A stretch of 64,000 bases of DNA from NCBI GenBank assembly GCA_900551865.1, contig URXV01000003.1, positions 57,040 to 121,039 of the forward strand. Direction: 5' to 3'. Made by a program: the position numbers and the translations under genes. This document shows positions 1 to 7,940 of the stretch, piece after piece. This stretch comes from an uncultured Rickettsiales bacterium. GTDB lineage: Bacteria; Pseudomonadota; Alphaproteobacteria; RF32; CAG-239. A model generated the notes under the pieces. The model ran no database searches. It was given only the letters and a program-made list of their open reading frames with translations, and was not told the origin of the DNA. The stretch's first letter is position 1, and each line of letters opens with the position of its first letter.

Positions 1-1
1 T

Positions 2-58
2 TCTGCCCGTATTGCCGACGACTTGTCTGCACAGGCCAAGGCAAAGAACGCCGAATAA
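2..58 (+). CDS. C-terminal end of an unidentified protein (partial)
   Basis: An open frame enters from the left edge and ends at a TAA at 56-58; the last 18 residues are Ala/Lys/Asp rich (SARIADDLSAQAKAKNAE). Two rho-independent terminators follow directly, which supports this as a true gene end. The family cannot be recognised from so short a piece. Confidence 0.5.
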   Translation, partial: SARIADDLSAQAKAKNAE

Positions 59-81
59 GGCTTTGCTCATAGGTAAACAAA

Positions 82-110
82 AACCCCGCTGTCTTCAGGC
101 GGGGTTTTTT
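82..110 (+). terminator. Rho-independent terminator of the left-edge gene
   Basis: An 8-bp stem (82-89 AACCCCGC with 99-106 GCGGGGTT) is followed by a run of T. It lies 24 bases after the stop codon of the partial gene at the left edge. Confidence 0.85.
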
Positions 111-116
111 GTGCCA

Positions 117-148
117 AAAAGCCCCATACGTTTTACGCGGGGCTTTTT
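117..148 (+). terminator. Second, back-to-back terminator hairpin
   Basis: The 9-bp arms AAAAGCCCC (117-125) and GGGGCTTTT (139-147) form a hairpin with A and T runs on both sides, so it could stop transcription in both directions, including from the minus-strand gene ending at 195. Confidence 0.7.
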
Positions 149-194
149 AATGGTAAATGAAAAGCATTCAGACAGTCTGAACGCCGGAACAAAA

Positions 195-479
195 TCAACC
201 GACGAATTTTTCGATTAAAAGCCTGGTTGCTTTTCTTGAGATCGGAGCCTTCTCCACAGCATAGAGCAGAAGTTCCCGATTACCGAGTTTAACCAGTTCG
301 CATTGTGCCTCTTCCGACAGATTGTAGGTCGCAATGTAAAGCTTAATCAGAACGGCGTCACCGCGGCTGATAAGCGCAATCTGAGCCGGAATGCACAGCC
401 AGGTATGCTCCAGAAATGATTTCAATTCGTTGACATCGGCCGTTTTCGCCAAATTGGTTTCAAATGTTTCGTCTGACAT
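195..479 (-). CDS. Small hypothetical protein, 94 aa
   Basis: The frame can start at TTG (485) or at ATG (477-479); the ATG is preferred, giving MSDETFETNLAK. The protein has no signal peptide or membrane segment. It is leucine- and alanine-rich and looks all-helical, with pieces such as LYIATYNLSEEAQ and KLGNRELLLYAVEK that resemble short helical repeats. No known family is recognised. It ends just before the bidirectional terminator at 117-148 and lies downstream of the surface-glycan operon on the same strand, about 90 bases past the acetyltransferase stop. It may be the last gene of that operon or independent. Confidence 0.5.
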   Translation of the reverse strand: MSDETFETNLAKTADVNELKSFLEHTWLCIPAQIALISRGDAVLIKLYIATYNLSEEAQCELVKLGNRELLLYAVEKAPISRKATRLLIEKFVG

Positions 480-570
480 AATCAATAAACTTTAAGTGAT
501 ACAATAATCTGTTAATAATTATAAAAACCTGTAAAACAATATCTGAAATTTAATAGCTGATATTCAAAAT

Positions 571-1135
571 TTAATGATTGATGTCCAGTGAGTCAATAAT
601 TTTTTTCGCGTCTTCAGGAGCATAATCCCAATAGGCCGAGGCAATAATCCTTTTTTGTGTTTCTTCGTCAAATCGGAATTTGATAATTCTCGCCGGACAA
701 CCGCCCACAACGGCAAAATCGGGAACATCTTTGTTGACAAAGGAATTAGCGCCGACCACGGCACCGTTGCCGATAGTAACGCCGCGCCGAATAACTGCGT
801 TTACGCCAATCCAAACGTCGTTTTTAATAATACAGTCCTTTTTGGTTAAGTCGTGATACCCCCCCCCCCCGGTATGAAAGAAGCGTCGAGGTCGAAACCT
901 CATCAAGATTATGTTCGCCTTGCCCGATTCTGACATGCGAAGCAATACTGCAATATCTTCCGATTTTGGCTCTGGTAATATCGACGTCCCTGCCGACAGA
1001 CGTATAATCGCCGATGTCACAATGCGAATCAATAACGGAAGATTTGTCAACGCAGGTATGTTTGCCCCGTACGTAGGCATTGGCTTTTTTGTTTCTTAGA
1101 ATATCAATAGCCTTTTGTATTAGTCTGATTTTCAT
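571..1135 (-). CDS. Hexapeptide-repeat acetyltransferase, frameshifted at a 12-G tract (phase-variable or disrupted)
   Basis: Two overlapping frames together make one xenobiotic/CatB-type left-handed beta-helix acetyltransferase, a class that O-acetylates sugars of surface polysaccharides. The N-terminal frame (from ATG 1135) gives DYTSVGRDVDITRAKIGRYC and an EHNLDEVST motif. The C-terminal frame gives KNDVWIGVNAVIRRGVTIG and the usual VVGGCPARIIKFRF end. The frames meet at a run of 12 G (coding strand; 859-870). With 12 G the first frame runs on to a premature stop at 824. With 11 G the reading continues into the helix and yields a 187-aa protein. So the gene is OFF as read. It is the last gene of the glycan operon behind the cytidylyltransferase. 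A sequencing error in the homopolymer is the main alternative. Confidence 0.75.
859..870 (-). repeat. 12-bp homopolymer (G on coding strand), candidate contingency tract
   Basis: An uninterrupted run of 12 C on the plus strand lies inside the acetyltransferase gene exactly where the frame is lost. Such tracts mutate by slipped-strand mispairing. Lengths of 8, 11 or 14 would be in frame; 12 is out of frame. Confidence 0.8.
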
Positions 1136-1153
1136 TTTGCCTCCGTTATCAAT

Positions 1154-1570
1154 TTATTTTCCTAAAACCGTCCTGATGGCAGTTGTTGATCTGACCGGCA
1201 ATAAATCTTTGGGGATACGATTGCTGACGATATAACGTATTCCTAAATCTTCTACGGCTTTACGCTTCTCTGGGCTGTCCCCGTCGCTGTTGACAAAGAA
1301 AATATCCGGCTTAATTTCTGCCAGCTCTTGCAAAAAGTCGAGTTTGCCGCTTCCTTTGGCGATAAAAGCCTGATGAACATACCGGATAGCCCCGACCATA
1401 TACAGGCGTTCCTTTTCGTTATAAAGTGTTTTGCGTTTCTTCAGTTCTTCCACCGTCTTGTCTGAACCGATGGAAACATATAAGTCGCCGTACTGGCTTG
1501 CCTCTTCAAAAAAACGGATATGCCCGCTGTGCAGGACGTCAAAACAACCGGAAACAAAAACTTTAACCAT
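1154..1570 (-). CDS. Cytidylyltransferase-like nucleotidyltransferase, 138 aa
   Basis: The protein transfers a nucleotide to a phosphorylated small molecule, probably a glycan or alcohol-phosphate precursor. It opens with VFVSGCFDVLHSGHIRFFEEA, which carries the GxFDxxHxGH signature of the TagD/RfaE-C family (residues about 8-18). The C-terminal RSTTAIR corresponds to the family's conserved STT-x-IR block. At 138 aa it is a single catalytic domain of usual size. Its start overlaps the end of the SGNH-like gene by 8 bp, so the two are translationally coupled in the glycan operon. The substrate (glycerol-3-phosphate or a heptose/ribitol phosphate) cannot be told from sequence. Confidence 0.8.
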   Translation of the reverse strand: MVKVFVSGCFDVLHSGHIRFFEEASQYGDLYVSIGSDKTVEELKKRKTLYNEKERLYMVGAIRYVHQAFIAKGSGKLDFLQELAEIKPDIFFVNSDGDSPEKRKAVEDLGIRYIVSNRIPKDLLPVRSTTAIRTVLGK

Positions 1571-2408
1571 GATTACTTTTCCTAACTTTTGTTTTTATGC
1601 AAAAATCTGCCAGATAATATTTGGTTACACCGTTAACACGTACCACTTTACATAGGCCGTAACCCCATTTTATTTTCAGTTTATTGTGTTCTGCAAGCTC
1701 CGCCGCAAAAAATCCCTGCCATTTTTTGCGGTAGTGCGGGCGGATATTCGTAATCAGCTGCGAAGCCGAAAGTGAATTAATAATATAATCGGCAAGCGCC
1801 AGTTGGTATTTTTTACCGGCAAAGTGCTGCGTATCTCTGTATTTGAATTTTTTTTGTACAACATGAGAATACAGGTCTATCGTTTGGAAAGCAAGAGTTT
1901 CACTTACCTGTGTTTGGATTTTATTACGTGAACATATTTCTCTGTTTACATCGTCGTCAAATTTTTTTAAGTTATTGGCTCGGACATTCGGAGCTGTCGT
2001 CAGTATGACGATGTTTGGAGTATGGGAATACAGATAACCGAGAAATTTTTGATATGCCCGTTCATATTGCTCCGCATCTTCAGCATTATCTGCTGTGTGC
2101 AAATACATACCATGCTTTCCTCCGATATTGACAAGTATAAGAGAATAGCTGTACTCCTTATTTTTGAAAAACATATCGCAGACATCATAAAGTAAGTGGT
2201 CTTCAATAGAAGCCGACGAACCGACAAAATCAACAGCATATTTGGGAAGAAGTTTTCCTAAACTGCTTCGGAATTCGCGGGAAACGCTGTCGCCGACTAA
2301 AAGAATACGCGGGCAGCCAAAATTTTTGGCATTATCAATCCACGTATTGCTCCATTCAACATTTTCCCGGTCTTTTTCTTTATTAAAGCCAGTCATAACT
2401 TTATCCAA
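1563..2408 (-). CDS. SGNH/GDSL-hydrolase-like protein, 281 aa
   Basis: This is a probable esterase or acyl-transfer enzyme of the SGNH fold. Block I is seen as ILLVGDSVSREF (about residues 35-46, with the catalytic-type Ser in GDS). A later NIGGKHG resembles the Gly/Asn oxyanion blocks, and DTQHFAGKKYQLALADYI near residue 190 gives the Asp-x-x-His pair of block V. No signal peptide is visible, so it may act in the cytoplasm or on lipid-linked sugars. It overlaps the fucosyltransferase stop by 16 bp upstream and the cytidylyltransferase start by 8 bp downstream, so it belongs to the same transcript. Its exact substrate is unknown. Confidence 0.6.
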   Translation of the reverse strand: MDKVMTGFNKEKDRENVEWSNTWIDNAKNFGCPRILLVGDSVSREFRSSLGKLLPKYAVDFVGSSASIEDHLLYDVCDMFFKNKEYSYSLILVNIGGKHGMYLHTADNAEDAEQYERAYQKFLGYLYSHTPNIVILTTAPNVRANNLKKFDDDVNREICSRNKIQTQVSETLAFQTIDLYSHVVQKKFKYRDTQHFAGKKYQLALADYIINSLSASQLITNIRPHYRKKWQGFFAAELAEHNKLKIKWGYGLCKVVRVNGVTKYYLADFCIKTKVRKSNHG

Positions 2409-3319
2409 TCTTCAGGGACAATATCACCGGAATATTCGGCGGCGTCCGGTTTGAACCATTGCTTAGGCGCCACGACAATCTTGTCCGGATTTGTATTCAG
2501 CCAGGCGCCCCACCACGAAAATGTGCTGTTGGCGATAATATTATGGCGGCAGTTCCGCATCAGTTCCAAGTCAAAATAGCCGTGTTTTTCATCATTAATT
2601 TCAACGATAGTCTGCGGATAGGCCGTTTGTATATTTGCTCGAACCCAGTCTGTATCGCTGGAAAAAATAAAGAAATGCGGTTTATCAACGCGTTTTCCGA
2701 TATAATCCATCGCATTCAGAAAATAATCCTTGTCCAAATAAGTAAAAGGGCTGCGCGGATTAAGATAGTCGCCGCGGCGGATATGAACGGCAACGGCATT
2801 GGCTGCCCGGATTTTGGCAAGCATATCAAGATTCGCTGCATCAAGAGTTTTTGTCAGCGTAAAATCATGCAGCAGCCTTTCTCGCAGCGGTTTGAAATAT
2901 TTTTCGGTCTGGAAAACTCCGTCATAATAAACGTCGCCTTCTTTGCTTAGGAGTTCCGGTTCGTAACGGTTAATCTGTTTTTCGCAAACGCGGTTGGTTT
3001 TCAGGTAAATAAATTTTCCCAGATTAAATTTTTTACGGATAGAACGGGGAAGAATGTTTTTAAATCTGATTTCGTTTTTACATCTTTTTATTTGTTCATC
3101 TGAGGCAAAATCTCCGCTGATGCTATACAATCCCAAATCAAAACTGCGGTAATGGTTGGTCAAAAAGCCGGTATTATCCCACAAAACATTGCCGGCAGCC
3201 AGTCCGAAGGCATATTGAAACATCTGATTGCCGAGCCCTCCGCCCAACCTGACGATACGCAGCGGTTTATTCGGGGAAACCTGGGCGGAATATTTGCTTT
3301 CTTGATGTGAAACAGCCAT
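2393..3319 (-). CDS. Glycosyltransferase family 11 (alpha-1,2-fucosyltransferase-like), 308 aa
   Basis: The enzyme adds a sugar, typically L-fucose from GDP-fucose, to a surface glycan. Diagnostic GT11 motifs are present: RLGGGLGNQMFQYAFG at residues 25-39, the GDP-fucose binding HIRRGDY at about 179-185, and NSTFSWWGAWL in the C-terminal third. The start is placed at ATG 3319 because an AAAGGAG ribosome-binding site sits just upstream; a longer frame to 3370 would read into the inverted repeat. It is the first gene of the four-gene operon. The candidate invertible element at 3358-3509 begins 38 bp upstream of the start. Fucosylated surface glycans would fit host association, but that is inference. 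Confidence 0.88.
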   Translation of the reverse strand: MAVSHQESKYSAQVSPNKPLRIVRLGGGLGNQMFQYAFGLAAGNVLWDNTGFLTNHYRSFDLGLYSISGDFASDEQIKRCKNEIRFKNILPRSIRKKFNLGKFIYLKTNRVCEKQINRYEPELLSKEGDVYYDGVFQTEKYFKPLRERLLHDFTLTKTLDAANLDMLAKIRAANAVAVHIRRGDYLNPRSPFTYLDKDYFLNAMDYIGKRVDKPHFFIFSSDTDWVRANIQTAYPQTIVEINDEKHGYFDLELMRNCRHNIIANSTFSWWGAWLNTNPDKIVVAPKQWFKPDAAEYSGDIVPEDWIKL

Positions 3320-3357
3320 AAAAATCTCCTTTGGCAGATAAAATCTGACCTTTTGTT

Positions 3358-3509
3358 TATAAAAAACCAACCTTTTAAATATATACTTGAGTAGACATCC
3401 AATAGCAAGAATAAGTTATCCTAATCCATTATAATTAAATAATTAATTGAAAAGACGAAAATCTTGTTGTGAATAAAAAACTGCTTATTTAAAAGGTTGG
3501 TTTAAATTC
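3358..3509. promoter_or_regulatory. Candidate invertible promoter element L1 (18-bp inverted repeats)
   Basis: A perfect 18-bp inverted repeat (arm 3364-3381 AAACCAACCTTTTAAATA, arm 3486-3503 its exact complement) encloses 104 AT-rich bases. On the minus strand the enclosed segment has a perfect TATAAT (plus positions 3428-3433) aimed at the fucosyltransferase start; no strong -35 is seen. The element shares outer flanks TATAAAAAAC (left) and GTTTAAATTC (right) with a second element at 20474-20627, while its interior marker AAAACTGC (3477-3484) is in the opposite orientation. This fits a DNA-inversion switch. It also accounts for most of the otherwise geneless stretch 3320-3620. Confidence 0.6.
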
Positions 3510-3624
3510 AGCAGGTTTCTAACGTGGAAAAAACGCACACAGACAAAGGAAACAGCGGCCTTTTAAGGCGGAAAGATATAAGAAACAGCGGCGCTCTGAT
3601 ATGCAGTCTTCAGGTATAACAAAA

Positions 3625-3647
3625 GCGCCTGCTTATCCAACAGGCGC
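3625..3647 (-). terminator. Terminator of tRNA-Pro
   Basis: A 7-bp stem GCGCCTG/CAGGCGC lies 7 bases beyond the tRNA 3' end. On the minus strand it is followed by TTTTGTT. Confidence 0.75.
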
Positions 3648-3653
3648 CCAATA

Positions 3654-3730
3654 TGGTCGGAACGGGTGGATTCGAACCACTGACCTCTGCGACCCGAACG
3701 CAGCGTTCTACCAGGCTGAACTACGTTCCG
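3654..3730 (-). tRNA. tRNA-Pro (anticodon CGG)
   Basis: A full cloverleaf can be drawn on the minus strand: acceptor CGGAACG/CGTTCCG, D arm GTTC/GAAC, anticodon stem CTGCG/CGCAG around the loop TTCGGGT (anticodon CGG, reads CCG), T arm with TTCGAAT, and an encoded 3' CCA. It is a stand-alone gene with its own terminator. Confidence 0.93.
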
Positions 3731-3936
3731 TTGTTCAACGAACATATATCTACACAAAAAAAAATTAGATTACAAGCTTTTTTTTCATCTGTGCGTAAAA
3801 AAAATTATCTGTACGCAAAAATGGTTTGTATGCCAATAATCTTATATGTATAAAAATAATATTTGCATAAAAAAATTGACGCTTTTGCAAATCAAGTGTA
3901 AAACAAACCGGTCAGAAATTGTGCAAGGAGAATAAA

Positions 3937-4779
3937 ATGTTGTATTTGGGGTGTCATCTGTCATCAGCTGCCGGTTTTGCCGCAATGGGAAAAACGGCTT
4001 TGAAAATTAATGCCAATACGTTTCAGTTCTTTTTGCGCAATCCGCGCGGCGGAGCGGCCAAAGACATCAAGCCCGCAGATGTTGCCGAATTTCTTGAATT
4101 GGCAAAGCAGAACGGATTCGGTAAAATCCTCGCTCATGCGCCGTATACGCTCAATCCCTGTTCAAAGGACGCCTCCGTCCGGAAATTTGCCGGCGAGGTT
4201 TTTGCCGACGATTTGAAACGGATGGAAAATCTTCCGGGAAACCTGTATAATTTCCATCCCGGTTCACATGTAGGGCAGGGCGTTGCCGCCGCTATTCCGC
4301 AAATCGTCGAGATTTTGGATGCTGTAATGCCGGAAGCGCGCCATACGACGGTTTTGCTGGAAACGATGTCCGGTAAGGGCAGCGAAGTCGGTTCCCGTTT
4401 TGAGGAGCTGGCGGAAATAATTTCCCGTGCCAAATCCAACGCTCCGGAGAAGCTCGGTGTATGCCTGGATACCTGCCATGTCTATTCTGCCGGTTATGAT
4501 ATCGTCAACCGCCTGGATGAAGTATTGGAAGAATTTGACCGTGTCATCGGGCTGAACCGTTTGCATGCGATTCATTTAAACGACAGTATGACGGAGTTTG
4601 CGTCGCATAAAGACCGCCACGAGCGGCTGGGGCACGGAACAATAGGAAAAGACGCCCTGATTCGGTTTGTCAATCACCCTGCGCTCAAAGGTATTCCCGT
4701 TAATTTGGAAACGCCGAACGAACTTCCCGGATATGCGGAAGAAATAGCCCTTCTGCGTCAAAGCTATACGCAGGGGTAG
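3937..4779 (+). CDS. nfo: Endonuclease IV (AP endonuclease), 280 aa
   Basis: The enzyme cuts DNA 5' to abasic sites and removes blocking 3' groups in base-excision repair. Family motifs are complete: YLGCHLSSAAG at the start, LAHAPYTLNPC, LYNFHPGSHVG, VLLETMSGKGSEVGSRFEEL, LGVCLDTCHVYSAGYD, HLNDS, and HKDRHERLGHGTIG near the end. These supply the His, Glu and Asp ligands of the trinuclear zinc site. A longer frame begins with TTG at 3919, but the ribosome-binding site AAGGAG (3925-3930) precedes ATG 3937, so that start is used. Its length is normal for the family. It is monocistronic, with a short AAGG/CCTT hairpin just after the stop. Confidence 0.95.
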   Translation: MLYLGCHLSSAAGFAAMGKTALKINANTFQFFLRNPRGGAAKDIKPADVAEFLELAKQNGFGKILAHAPYTLNPCSKDASVRKFAGEVFADDLKRMENLPGNLYNFHPGSHVGQGVAAAIPQIVEILDAVMPEARHTTVLLETMSGKGSEVGSRFEELAEIISRAKSNAPEKLGVCLDTCHVYSAGYDIVNRLDEVLEEFDRVIGLNRLHAIHLNDSMTEFASHKDRHERLGHGTIGKDALIRFVNHPALKGIPVNLETPNELPGYAEEIALLRQSYTQG

Positions 4780-4827
4780 CTGCACATCTCTTTGAAGGCT
4801 TATAGGCCTTAGATTCCGTTTGAATGT

Positions 4828-5691
4828 TTAAAGCAAAATTTCCGCAACGATGCCGAATACAACGCCCAAACCATACAATAATGCGAGGATGCGCAGATTC
4901 TCTTTCCGATTCGGGTTAACCCGGTATAAAACCAGATATCCCAGTCCTGCATTGCTGAGCGTTCCCGCCAGCATCGTACCCAATGTAATCGCATTGTCAA
5001 GATACAGCTGCGTCAGCAATACCGACGGATAGCAGCTCGGAATAAGCCCCACGCCTGCCGCGATGAATTTGCTGAGTATCGGCATTCCCGTCAACAGCAA
5101 CTGCACGGTTTCCCTTCCGCCGAATGCAAAAGCCGCATTGACGATGAGCGAAAAAATAAAGATAAAAATACTGATTTTTTCAGTATGTTTATAAGCGGAA
5201 TGCCATATATTGTCCTTGTCGTCGCATTTGCATTTTTCCCGCTGGCAAAAAGCCTCAATGTCCGGCTCCTTTTTGTGCCTGATAAATTTTTGCGGTAGAA
5301 AAATGTCCAACAGCACGCCGCTGGCAATCGCAAAAATAACCTTAATTCCCAAAATCTGTACAATCAAAGCCGCTCCTGCGCCGCCGGAAATCAAAATCGG
5401 CAGCATTTCGTCGGAAGTAGAAAGAAAAATGGCCATCAGCGTGCCGAGCGTAATAATGCCGGTTGCATAGAGGTTTGCCGCCGCGACCGAAAAGCCGCAT
5501 TGTGGTATCAGCCCCAGCAATCCGCCGGCAACCGGACCGTAAGAACCTGATTTTTTTATATAGGAAAGCGTTTTCCGCGATGTCTTGTGTTCCAAAAATT
5601 CAAGCGCCAGATATGTCAAAAACAGGTATGGAAACAACGCCAGCGTTTCGTATAGGGAATCAATCAGAATATCCATGCCGATGTTAAACAT
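4828..5691 (-). CDS. Putative 10-TM heavy-metal/manganese exporter (ArsP_2-like), 287 aa
   Basis: This is a polytopic inner-membrane protein. Two similar halves each begin with a glycine/proline-rich helix: GGLLGLIPQCGFSVAAANLY near residue 56, and AAGVGLIPSCYPSVLLTQLY near residue 211. The inverted repeat of GLIPxC helices is typical of the putative manganese/heavy-metal exporter family (Pfam ArsP_2). A soluble central loop holds a Cys-rich CQREKCKCDD, a possible metal-binding site. The gene is single and convergent with nfo. The transported ion cannot be decided from sequence. Confidence 0.75.
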   Translation of the reverse strand: MFNIGMDILIDSLYETLALFPYLFLTYLALEFLEHKTSRKTLSYIKKSGSYGPVAGGLLGLIPQCGFSVAAANLYATGIITLGTLMAIFLSTSDEMLPILISGGAGAALIVQILGIKVIFAIASGVLLDIFLPQKFIRHKKEPDIEAFCQREKCKCDDKDNIWHSAYKHTEKISIFIFIFSLIVNAAFAFGGRETVQLLLTGMPILSKFIAAGVGLIPSCYPSVLLTQLYLDNAITLGTMLAGTLSNAGLGYLVLYRVNPNRKENLRILALLYGLGVVFGIVAEILL

Positions 5692-5811
5692 TGCAGCCTC
5701 TTGGAAAATTTATTGCAAAACTAACAACATATCTAACAAAACTATTGTATTTTTGCAACAAAAAAAGCCCATGTTCATAAAAAAGCTGTTGCCGGTGCAA
5801 ACATATTAAAA

Positions 5812-5835
5812 AAGACGCCTCATACGAAGCGTCTT
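5812..5835 (-). terminator. Terminator of the small lipoprotein gene
   Basis: A 7-bp stem AAGACGC/GCGTCTT is followed on the minus strand by a T run, 48 bases past the stop codon of the gene at 5883-6227. It is flanked by A and T runs on both sides. Confidence 0.75.
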
Positions 5836-5882
5836 AAAAAATTTTCGGGTTCAAACAAACCGTCTTTTCAAAAACTTAAATT

Positions 5883-6227
5883 TTAATCCTCAGCCGAAAG
5901 CATTTTTTCTTTCATCTTGGCGAGCATTAAGATTTTTGCCTGTTCTTTGGTAAAAGGCAACCTTACGTCACATTTGTTAAAAACAAGGACTTTGCCGTTT
6001 GATAATAAAACATACGCAACGCTCGAAGTCCGGCGACGACTATCTCCACCAATCGCCATTAACGTGGCAACAACAGAATCCGGATTAAGTTCAGGTACGT
6101 CTTCCGGCACATTGGCCTCTAGCGGAGGTATAGGCAATGGTTGTATAGACTGTGCAGGCTCGGAGGCGCATGATGCCAAAACCAAACAACAGATTGCAAC
6201 TGCAATCATAAATAATAGTTTTTTCAT
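5883..6227 (-). CDS. Small lipoprotein, 114 aa
   Basis: The N-terminus MKKLLFMIAVAICCLVLASC carries a lipoprotein signal peptide and lipobox LASC, with the modified Cys at residue 20. A proline-rich linker (SIQPLPIPPLEANVPEDVPE) follows, then a compact 60-residue domain with SSVAYVLLSNGKVLVFNKC and a helical tail ending in SAED. The two Ser after the arginine patch and the beta-hairpin are reminiscent of small TrbH- or spike-like lipoproteins, but no family is firmly recognised. It is monocistronic with its own terminator. An envelope location is inferred from the lipobox. Confidence 0.7.
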   Translation of the reverse strand: MKKLLFMIAVAICCLVLASCASEPAQSIQPLPIPPLEANVPEDVPELNPDSVVATLMAIGGDSRRRTSSVAYVLLSNGKVLVFNKCDVRLPFTKEQAKILMLAKMKEKMLSAED

Positions 6228-6354
6228 AATTGTATATTTTAATGATTAATATTTATCATCATTATCAATCAAATTTGTCTTTTTGTCAATATATTTTTTT
6301 TCATCTGACTAAAAAATAAGATTTTTTATGCTTTTACGGCTTTCCCACATAAGG

Positions 6355-6382
6355 AAAAGAGCCGCAAAGGTGCAGCTCTTTT
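6355..6382 (-). terminator. Terminator of tig
   Basis: AAAAGAGC (6355-6362) pairs with GCTCTTTT (6375-6382), with further pairing inside the loop. It lies 42 bases beyond the trigger factor stop codon on the minus strand. Confidence 0.75.
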
Positions 6383-6424
6383 CGTATTCCGGACAGGCAT
6401 AACGCCAGACTTTGGAAAGTCTGA

Positions 6425-7753
6425 TTATGCTGCCTTTTCGTCAAAATTGTACAAGTCTTCAACCGAAACTTTCTTTTCCTTGGTCTGGACTTTGGAAAGG
6501 ACATAGTCAATGACTTTTTCCTCATAAACGGAAGTGCGCAGACGCTCAACCGCTTCCTTGTTCTTCAGATAAAAGTCAAAAATAGCCTTTGCCTGCATCG
6601 GATAGCGCTGGGCTTCGTTCATAATCGCCTTGTTGAGGTCTTCCTGCGTTACTTCTACTTTGGCGTCGTTGCCGACTTCAGCCAGCAACAGGCCGAGCTT
6701 GACGCGGCGAACGGCGATTTCCTTGTATTCTTTCAGCAGGTCTTCTTCCTTTTTGTTCTTTTCGTCTTCGTCAAGCTGGTTGTTTTTCTTGGCGTTTTCA
6801 TACTGCTTGACAATCGCCTCATATTCCATGTCAACAAGCTTGGCCGGAACGTCAAACTTGTAAGCCTTGTCCAAAGCGTCGAGCAGGGAACGTTTCTGCT
6901 TCATCTTGGAAGCGGCGTCGTAATCCTGCGCAATTCTCTTCTTGACGGTTTCTTTGAGCTTGTCAAGGTTTTCTTCGCCCATGGATTTGGCAAATTCGTC
7001 ATTGATTTCCGCCTTTTTGATTTCTCTGATTTCTTTGATTGTCGTTACAAACAGGGCTTCTTTGCCGGCCAAATCCTTGGCGTGATAGTTTTCCGGGAAA
7101 GTCGCTTTTACTTCAACGACTTCGCCGGCCTTCTTGCCGATAAGCTGGTCTTCGTAACCCGGAATAAAGGAATTGGAACCGATTTCCAGCGGATAGGCCT
7201 CGCCTTTGCCGCCCGGGAATTCTACGCCGTCAATGGAACCGACAAAGTCGATAACCGCAATGTCGCCTTTGGCCGTAACGCGGTCTTCTTCAACCTTAAT
7301 CGTATCGCGGCGGCTCTCGGCCATATAGTTGAGTGCTTTTTCAACTTCTTCGTCCGGAACTTCGGCAACCGGCTTTTCAATCTTGATGGCGGAGAAGTCT
7401 TTGAGCTCAATCGTCGGCATAACGTCCATGGATACCTTGAATTCAACGTCTTTGCCTTCTTCAAACTTGCTCAGGTCGACATCCGGCGTAAATACCGGGC
7501 GCAGTTCCTTTTCTTTCAGGACTTCGTTGACGCCGTTGCGGACAACTTCATCCAGCGCCTCGCTCATTGCGTTGCCCTGATATTTTTTCTTAACCATCGC
7601 AAACGGAACCTTTCCGGCTCTGAAACCGGCCATGCTGACCGTCTTGGCAATTTCATGAAGTTTCTTGTCAACTTCCGCGCTGAAATCTGCGGCGCTGACA
7701 GTAACGTTATATTCGCGGCTCAAGCCTTCTGATTTTACTTCTTTAATCTTCAT
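6425..7753 (-). CDS. tig: Trigger factor, 442 aa
   Basis: This is the ribosome-associated chaperone and peptidyl-prolyl isomerase that meets nascent chains at the exit tunnel. The ribosome-binding signature AGFRAGKVPFAMVKKKYQG is at residues 42-60. A central FKBP-type domain follows (GDIAVIDFVGSIDGVEFPGGKGEAYPLEIGS...), then a long charged C-terminal arm. The start is placed at ATG 7753 (MKIKEVKSEG), preceded by GGAAGAGAT. A tRNA-Leu gene lies 41 bases upstream on the same strand and may be co-transcribed. The usual clpP/clpX neighbours are absent. Confidence 0.95.
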   Translation of the reverse strand: MKIKEVKSEGLSREYNVTVSAADFSAEVDKKLHEIAKTVSMAGFRAGKVPFAMVKKKYQGNAMSEALDEVVRNGVNEVLKEKELRPVFTPDVDLSKFEEGKDVEFKVSMDVMPTIELKDFSAIKIEKPVAEVPDEEVEKALNYMAESRRDTIKVEEDRVTAKGDIAVIDFVGSIDGVEFPGGKGEAYPLEIGSNSFIPGYEDQLIGKKAGEVVEVKATFPENYHAKDLAGKEALFVTTIKEIREIKKAEINDEFAKSMGEENLDKLKETVKKRIAQDYDAASKMKQKRSLLDALDKAYKFDVPAKLVDMEYEAIVKQYENAKKNNQLDEDEKNKKEEDLLKEYKEIAVRRVKLGLLLAEVGNDAKVEVTQEDLNKAIMNEAQRYPMQAKAIFDFYLKNKEAVERLRTSVYEEKVIDYVLSKVQTKEKKVSVEDLYNFDEKAA

Positions 7754-7794
7754 TATATTTATCTCTTCCAAAAAGCCCACTTCGGTACCCGAAA

Positions 7795-7878
7795 TGGTGC
7801 GGACGGAGAGACTCGAACTCTCACAGCAAAGCCACCAGATCCTAAGTCTGGCGTGTCTACCAATTTCACCACGCCCGC
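7795..7878 (-). tRNA. tRNA-Leu (anticodon TAG)
   Basis: This is a class II tRNA on the minus strand with acceptor GCGGGCG/CGTCCGC. The anticodon stem CCAGA/TCTGG encloses CTTAGGA (anticodon TAG, reads CTA). A long variable arm, a T loop TTCGAGT and an encoded CCA are present. It lies directly upstream of tig. Confidence 0.93.
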
Positions 7879-7940
7879 GGATTACAACAACAAATTTGCC
7901 CCGAGTATATACAACATTTTTATATAATCAAGCAAAAAAA

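Noticed and set aside
3563..3853. Short coding frames over the tRNA-Pro gene
   Set aside because: The tRNA cloverleaf explains the sequence, and the frames have no support.
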